Shown: positions 60,001-64,000 of the stretch, in pieces
Position numbering within the stretch: position 1 is the first letter of the stretch
How the letters are laid out: every line of letters begins with the position of its first letter
Source of the DNA: Epinephelus fuscoguttatus
Lineage: Eukaryota > Chordata > Actinopteri > Perciformes > Serranidae
Assembly (NCBI RefSeq): GCF_011397635.1
Contig: NC_064755.1
Location: forward strand, 21,125,282-21,189,281
DNA length: 64,000 nt
Reading direction: 5' to 3'
Translations under genes and position numbers: made by a program
Notes under the pieces: model-generated
Database searches by the model: none
The model's input: only the letters and a program-made list of their open reading frames with translations
Told to the model about the DNA's origin: nothing

Positions 60001-62711
60001 AGCAGCAAATGGCTGTAAGAACGCTTCAGTTGGAACAAAACATTTTTAGATGCTTTTGTGTGAATGTTTACTGAGATGTCTGCATGCTCAAATCCTGACT
60101 GGCGTGTTCATGGAGAAAACTACTCATGCATTCACATCCTTATTTAGTTGTGTACCTCATGTGGTAGGTGGAGGGAGGTGCGCTGAGCTCCTTCTCTGCG
60201 CTGGATGCCCATCAGGAACGGCACAGGAGCATCCAGGAGGTAATGCAGCGGTGCGGAAACAATGGGAAGGTAAATGTGTTGCCACTGGAATGGGAAGAGC
60301 AAAGTGGTGATGCCTTCTGCAACTGTCATCAAACGCTGATAGTCTGAGGTGATGAGAAAGAAAAAAGGGAGAGAGGGATGAGGCACTGGCATAGAAGAAT
60401 CACCTATAAGTACCGAGAGAGAAACTTGTCTTTCAAGAATATTATCTTTGACAGTGTTTAATTAAGCTGTTTACACAAGAACTATCTAATTCATTTTACA
60501 GTTACATGCTACAGAGTGCAGCCTAATTAATGACTGAGGATGTTTCACACTCATTAAGGTTGAATGTCAGTATTTAACCTCAAATCTATCATGTGGTTAC
60601 CTGTACTTGTCTTTTCCATTCCTGTTTATTCTGCATTTTAATGTTATATTTATGTCATGCTATTAACTTTATTTTTTTTTTTTTTAGATAAGATTATTTT
60701 TTTAGGCTTTTGCCTTTAATGTACAGGGCAGAGTGAACCGGGGGGGGGGTACGGCTGGCTATAACATGCTGTATTTGTATTATCTTCCAAGAAAAAAACA
60801 CTGAAAATGAAAATAAAGTATATGTACATGCCATATGCATAACCATATATACTGACATACACACATTCATACACTCATATATGTTAGGCTTGTAAACTCT
60901 ATGTGCAGAGTGCACATAACAAGGATGCACAAATTAAGATGCACAAAGTATCAATTTTCCATTTATCCTGTATCTTGAGTTGTTAATAAACCTATTGATT
61001 ATATCATTTACTTTTTGCTGGAATTATTTCATAAGAAGCTGTCTTTGTTAAAGCATCAAGCCAAACCTTAAAAGGACAGCCTCTCAGAGCTCTTCCAGTA
61101 TTTGAGGACTAATCTGAGCACTGAAGCAATTCTCATGCAGTTTTGTAAAGTAATTAAGTAAAAAAAAAATACTTTGTTACAGTGCTTATGTATTTTTTGG
61201 GAGTATCTGTACTTTACTTGAGTTTTTATATTTCTGTGAACTGTCACTTTTACTCCACTACATTTCCTAAATAACATGTGTACTTTTATTCTTATACATT
61301 CCCCCTAGGCATCTTAGTTACTGACTACAAAATAGGGAAGGAAGGAAGGAAGGAAGGTAGGAAGTAAGGAAGGGATAGACGGATGAATGAAGGAATGAAA
61401 AACTGGATTTTGTTCTTTAAATCCTTTAAGTTGTCAAGAAGACCTTGTTTTTCTTCAATTACAACGTGTGCTTCATTTTTAAGGTGGTGTACATATTACG
61501 AAGAAATTAACTTCATAATTCTCAAAATTCTGACCACTTGTTTTTTTATTAACAGCATTTACATGTACTTTTGGTACATAAGCACATTTAATAAAATAAA
61601 ATTACTTTTGGTCCTTTAGTACAGTAAGTATCAGATATTCTAAGACTCTTCCAGAGTCATGTTCTGGTAAGATACCTGTACTCTTACTCAAGTGTAGCTT
61701 TCAGGTATTTCATCCACCACATTTCACATACTTACAGTTTTAAATTCTACATTATTCAACCCTTGTGCCTCAAATCTGTCACAAAACAGGCCTAGTCTTG
61801 GGGTTCTACTCTGATAAAGATTGATTAAGTTGCACTTCAGTATACTCTTGTATGTGCTCTGCTACAATGTCTTTAAACTGATTTACTGACATTAATAATA
61901 TCTTCCCCTCATTTTGTTTACCCTTGCTATGATCTTATTTACACCGAGGTATCTAGCATCATGTCATGCATGCTAATAAGTGATCAGTGTGCTTACCTTG
62001 AGAGCAAAGCAGGACTTGTGTCTCCAGAAGTGCACAGGTAAGTAGCTGCACCATATTGTCCACACCCAGCAGAGAGAACGCCTCTCCAAGAGGATACTCC
62101 CCCAGTGGGAGCTCACCTGGCCCGGGCCGCTGGCACACAATAGGTCCCTGCACCCCGTGGAACCTCAGCGACCTGCCGGGAGGAGGCAGGGGCACCTCGT
62201 ACAGGATGTTATGGATGTAGCTCTCTAGAGGGAGAGGTGGGGCTGTGCGTGATGTCACAGCCTGGTGCAGCTGAGACAAAAACTCTCGAGCAGCTTGAAG
62301 GAAGGGGAGCGGCGTGAGGAGGCAGAGGGCTTTGGACACGTAAAGAGTGTCTCGTGCTGGATCGAAGGAGCCCGCGCAGCCGAGGCAGCCGGGAACCCCC
62401 GCCAGAGACTCAGCGTCTGACTCATCCAAGCTGCTCACAAGCGAGTCCATGCTGGAGGTGGAGGGCGAGGAGGCAGACGAAGACGAGGAGGAGGGAGAGG
62501 AGGCGGACGAAGCTGAATGGTGCTCCACGTGGTGCATCTGGTAGAGAGTGTGCATGGCAGTGATGATCTGAGCACTGGTCACCTCCTCGTAGAAGGTGTG
62601 GACGAAGCCGTAGGAACGTGTGCCGTCGTCAAAGGACATTGTGAAGGAGTGAAACTGAGGATCGAGCCTGTCTGCCTGTGTGCGGAAGGAGAGACCCCTC
62701 GGCATGCAGAG
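44514..62711 (-). CDS. dennd5b: DENND5B-type Rab GEF (19 exons, 5'-partial)
   Basis: DENND5 proteins activate Rab GTPases on endosome/Golgi membranes. Exons, 5' to 3': 61997-62711, 60156-60343, 58461-58955, 58081-58312, 55709-55859, 54070-54154, 53840-53962, 53587-53739, 53369-53447, 53197-53275, 51275-51403, 51028-51149, 50615-50760, 50402-50520, 47942-48126, 47676-47758, 47022-47148, 46611-46785, 44514-44697. They total 3570 bases in frame (1189 aa plus stop); the start lies beyond the window. Order: DENN module (residues about 1-600; [34 protein letters not shown]), RUN1 (about 664-835), PLAT (about 845-945; [13 protein letters not shown]), RUN2 (about 1003-1180). It ends LVKGVDL. DENND5B is preferred over 5A because sinhcaf is next door and because of the ITLE...KGVD ending. 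A serine run near residues 60-85 looks lineage-specific. Confidence 0.92.
44940..46420. repeat. Repeat-rich dennd5b intron (MITE half copy, inverted repeat, CAGA array)
   Basis: Around 45060-45105 lies taaatcctacacactggacctttat, one end of the MITE family seen at 34688-35665. From about 45565 to 46040 there is a repeat with tggatgtataaagagac and the inverse-like gacgtctctttcacatcgtaag. No coding content. Confidence 0.45.
46264..46311. repeat. (CAGA)n microsatellite
   Basis: About eleven perfect CAGA units. It lies in the intron before the last dennd5b exon. It also produces a spurious open frame (DRQTDRQT repeats) on the plus strand. Confidence 0.95.
49314..49996. mobile_element. hAT MITE with intact 8-bp target duplication
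   Basis: The 683-base element begins tagggatgtaaatcacc and ends ggatcgttacacctcta, short inverted ends. It is flanked on both sides by the same eight bases, ATAATTAG (49306-49313 and 49997-50004), the duplication length of hAT insertions. Sub-terminal cgattc/gatcg words recur. No transposase frame. It lies in the dennd5b intron 48127-50401. Confidence 0.9.
51533..52982. mobile_element. MITE carrying tandem 'agtatctcaaaataatga' units and a LINE fragment
   Basis: The ends are inverse copies: ggaagccaatttccaccaat at the left and, inversely, gaagccaatttccaccagtg at the right. Next to both ends run many degenerate units of about 19 bases, with cores like tatctcaaaataatga. The centre (about 51750-52450) is a LINE fragment on the plus strand. 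The dennd5b exons on either side (51275-51403 and 53197-53275) are untouched. Confidence 0.7.
51770..52449 (+). mobile_element. L2-like LINE reverse transcriptase C-terminal fragment
   Basis: Frames at 51770-52006 and 52042-52449 give [56 protein letters not shown] and LWRDVGL. These are the typical end of L2/CR1-type reverse transcriptases. The parts are in different frames, so it is a dead copy. It is opposite in strand to dennd5b. Confidence 0.75.
54010..54049. repeat. (GT)n microsatellite close to a dennd5b exon
   Basis: About nineteen GT units, 20 bases below exon 54070-54154, so just after that exon's donor on the minus strand. Confidence 0.95.
54280..55060. repeat. T/A-rich repeats in a dennd5b intron
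   Basis: About 54330-54750 holds repeated agttttagtttag-like words on both sides of a short unique part, probably a decayed MITE. About 54950-55030 (ggcaaggcagctttatttgtgtag, aaagtgctttacagagcaataaa) is a fragment of a common fish repeat. Confidence 0.45.
56770..57453. mobile_element. MITE with long inverted arms
   Basis: The left arm (cctggaccttattttcccatgtttttgtgtc ... ggaactgacaggttcagatt) and the right arm (its inverse: aatctgagcctgtcagtgcc ... gacacaaaaacatgggaaaatagggtccaag) are similar over about 170 bases each. It gives rise to an unrelated-looking open frame on the minus strand (56665-57015) which I do not regard as a gene. Confidence 0.7.
57455..57783. mobile_element. hAT-like MITE 'tggttcccaact'
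   Basis: The left end atggttcccaactgg and the right end ccagttggaaccat are inverse to each other. The family is very common in vertebrates. It directly adjoins the previous MITE. Confidence 0.75.
59000..60155. other. dennd5b intron 2
   Basis: Between exons 58461-58955 and 60156-60343. Unique sequence, with no repeat ends or extra exons recognised. Confidence 0.4.
60344..61996. repeat. dennd5b intron 1 of the window, with repeat fragments
   Basis: Holds a G run at about 60739-60747, a (GGAA)n array at about 61337-61370, and on either side of it (61150-61320 and 61660-61730) sequence such as tacttttactccacta and gtactcttactcaagtgtagctttcag that resembles one common fish MITE family. Confidence 0.4.
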
Positions 62712-62940
62712 CTGAGGAGAAAGTATGAAGAATGAAAATGAGGAAAGGGAGGAGAAAACATAAAAGGCGTAAGAACAAGGTGGCAATTCAGATGTAACTT
62801 TTAATAACTGATACTGTGAATGATAACAGTAGATTTTCTAAACCATGCAACTGTTTTCAGAATTTACACTTGACTAAAGTCCATCTGAGATGATGTAAAT
62901 GCAACCATAAAATCCATTATGGAATATGCTATTTCAAATA

Positions 62941-64000
62941 ACCACTCACTGGCCATTATATTAGGTACACCTGTTCAACTGCTCGTTAACACAAATAGCT
63001 AATCAGCTAATCACGTGGCAGCAACTCAATGCATTCAGCCATGTAGACATGGTCAAGACGACCAGCTGAAGTTCAAACTGAGCATCAGAATGGGGAAGAA
63101 AGGTGATTTAAGTGACTTTGAATGTGGCATGGTGGTTGGTGCCAGACGGGTTGGTCTGTCAGAAACTGCTGATCTACTGGGGTTTTCACACACAACCATC
63201 TCTAGGGTTTACAGAGGATGGTCTGAAAAAGAGAAAATATCCAGTGAGCGGCAGTTCTCTGGGTGAAAATGTCTTGTTGATGCCAGAGGTCAGAGGAGAA
63301 TGACCAGACTGGTTCAAGATGATAGAAAGGCAACAGTGACTCAAATAACCACTTGTTATAACCAAGGTATGCAGAAGACCAACTCTGAACCAACAAAACG
63401 TCGAACCTTGAAGCAGAAGACCACACCAGGTGCCACTCCTGTCAGCTAACAACAGGAAACTGAGGCTACAATTCACACAGGCTCACCAAAACTGGACAAT
63501 AGAGGATTGGAAAAACGTTGCCTGGTCTGATGAGTCTGGATTTCTGCTGCCACATTCAGATGGTAGGGTCAGAATTTGGTGTTAACAACATGAAAGCATG
63601 GATCCATCCTGCCTTGTATCAGTGGTTCAGGCTGGTGGTGGTGGTGTAATGGTGTGGGGGATATTTTCTTGGCACACTTTAGGCCCCTTAGTACCAACTG
63701 AGCACGGTTTAAACACCACAGCCTACCTGAGTATTGTTGCTGACCGTGTCCATCCCTTTATGACCACAGTGTACCCATCTTCTGATGGCTACTTCCAGCA
63801 GGATAACGCACCATGTCACAAAGCTCAAATCATCTCAAACTGGTTTCTTGAACATGACAATGAGTTCACTGTACTCCAATGGCCTCCACAGTCACCAGAT
63901 CTCAATTAAACAGAGCACCTTTGGGATGTGGTGGAACGGGAGATTGGCATCATGGATGCACAGCCGACAAATCTGCAGCAACTGCGTGATGCTATCATGT
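62941..64000 (+). pseudogene. Decayed Tc1-like transposon, cut by the window end
   Basis: It starts after TA (62939-62940) with accactcactggccattatattaggtacacctg, the tip of a widespread fish Tc1 element. The transposase begins at 63091 (MGKKGDLSDFECGMVVGARR). It continues through broken frames with KCLVDARGQRRMTRLVQDDRKATVTQITT, WSDES (first catalytic Asp), QQDNAPCHKAQIIS (second) and SPDLN. There are internal stops (after QFSG, in WC-stop near 63583, and right after SPDLN at 63907), and deletions relative to the family. The copy cannot encode an enzyme. It lies upstream of the first dennd5b exon in the window, in an intron of that gene. Confidence 0.85.

Overview
The window is vertebrate nuclear DNA, almost certainly from a ray-finned fish and probably a percomorph. 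The reasons are intron-rich genes with GT-AG junctions, five orthologues of well-known vertebrate genes, and dense fish-type mobile elements: Tc1/mariner transposons, hAT-like MITEs, tRNA-derived SINEs, and L1-like and L2-like LINE ends. There is no bacterial or viral gene content. I found no new defence or biosynthetic system.

Layout: (1) 268-11581, plus strand: the last eight constitutive coding exons of magi1, entering from outside the window, with a 3' UTR to about 14200. (2) 14800-17227: a deleted mariner element, then a nearly full-length Tc1-like transposon. (3) 18333-22699, minus strand: complete ergic2, 13 coding exons, 371 aa. (4) 23480-26640: a repeat-rich gap. (5) 26641-28544, minus strand: complete kxd1, 4 coding exons, 184 aa. 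(6) 29340-32340: repeats and unique sequence. (7) 34249-37807, minus strand: complete sinhcaf (fam60a), 5 coding exons, 278 aa, with a putative non-coding first exon near 41220. (8) 44514-62711, minus strand: 19 exons of dennd5b, lacking only the N-terminal start, followed by a decayed Tc1 element running off the window end.

The exon joins were made by hand. In ergic2, kxd1, sinhcaf and dennd5b every junction keeps the reading frame. The genes are not an operon: they act in junction scaffolding (MAGI1), ER-Golgi traffic (ERGIC2), lysosome positioning (KXD1), SIN3-HDAC repression (SINHCAF) and Rab GEF activity (DENND5B). The order ergic2, sinhcaf, dennd5b recalls human 12p11, with kxd1 and magi1 joined to it here.

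The most interesting observations are: an alternative magi1 exon (10192-10280) that makes the last exon readable in a second frame; a full-length Tc1 transposase whose second catalytic aspartate is glycine; a glutamine/glutamate-rich lengthening of the SINHCAF C-terminus; a roughly 490-base fold-back hairpin in an ergic2 intron; and repeats carrying nuclear-receptor DR1-like motifs.
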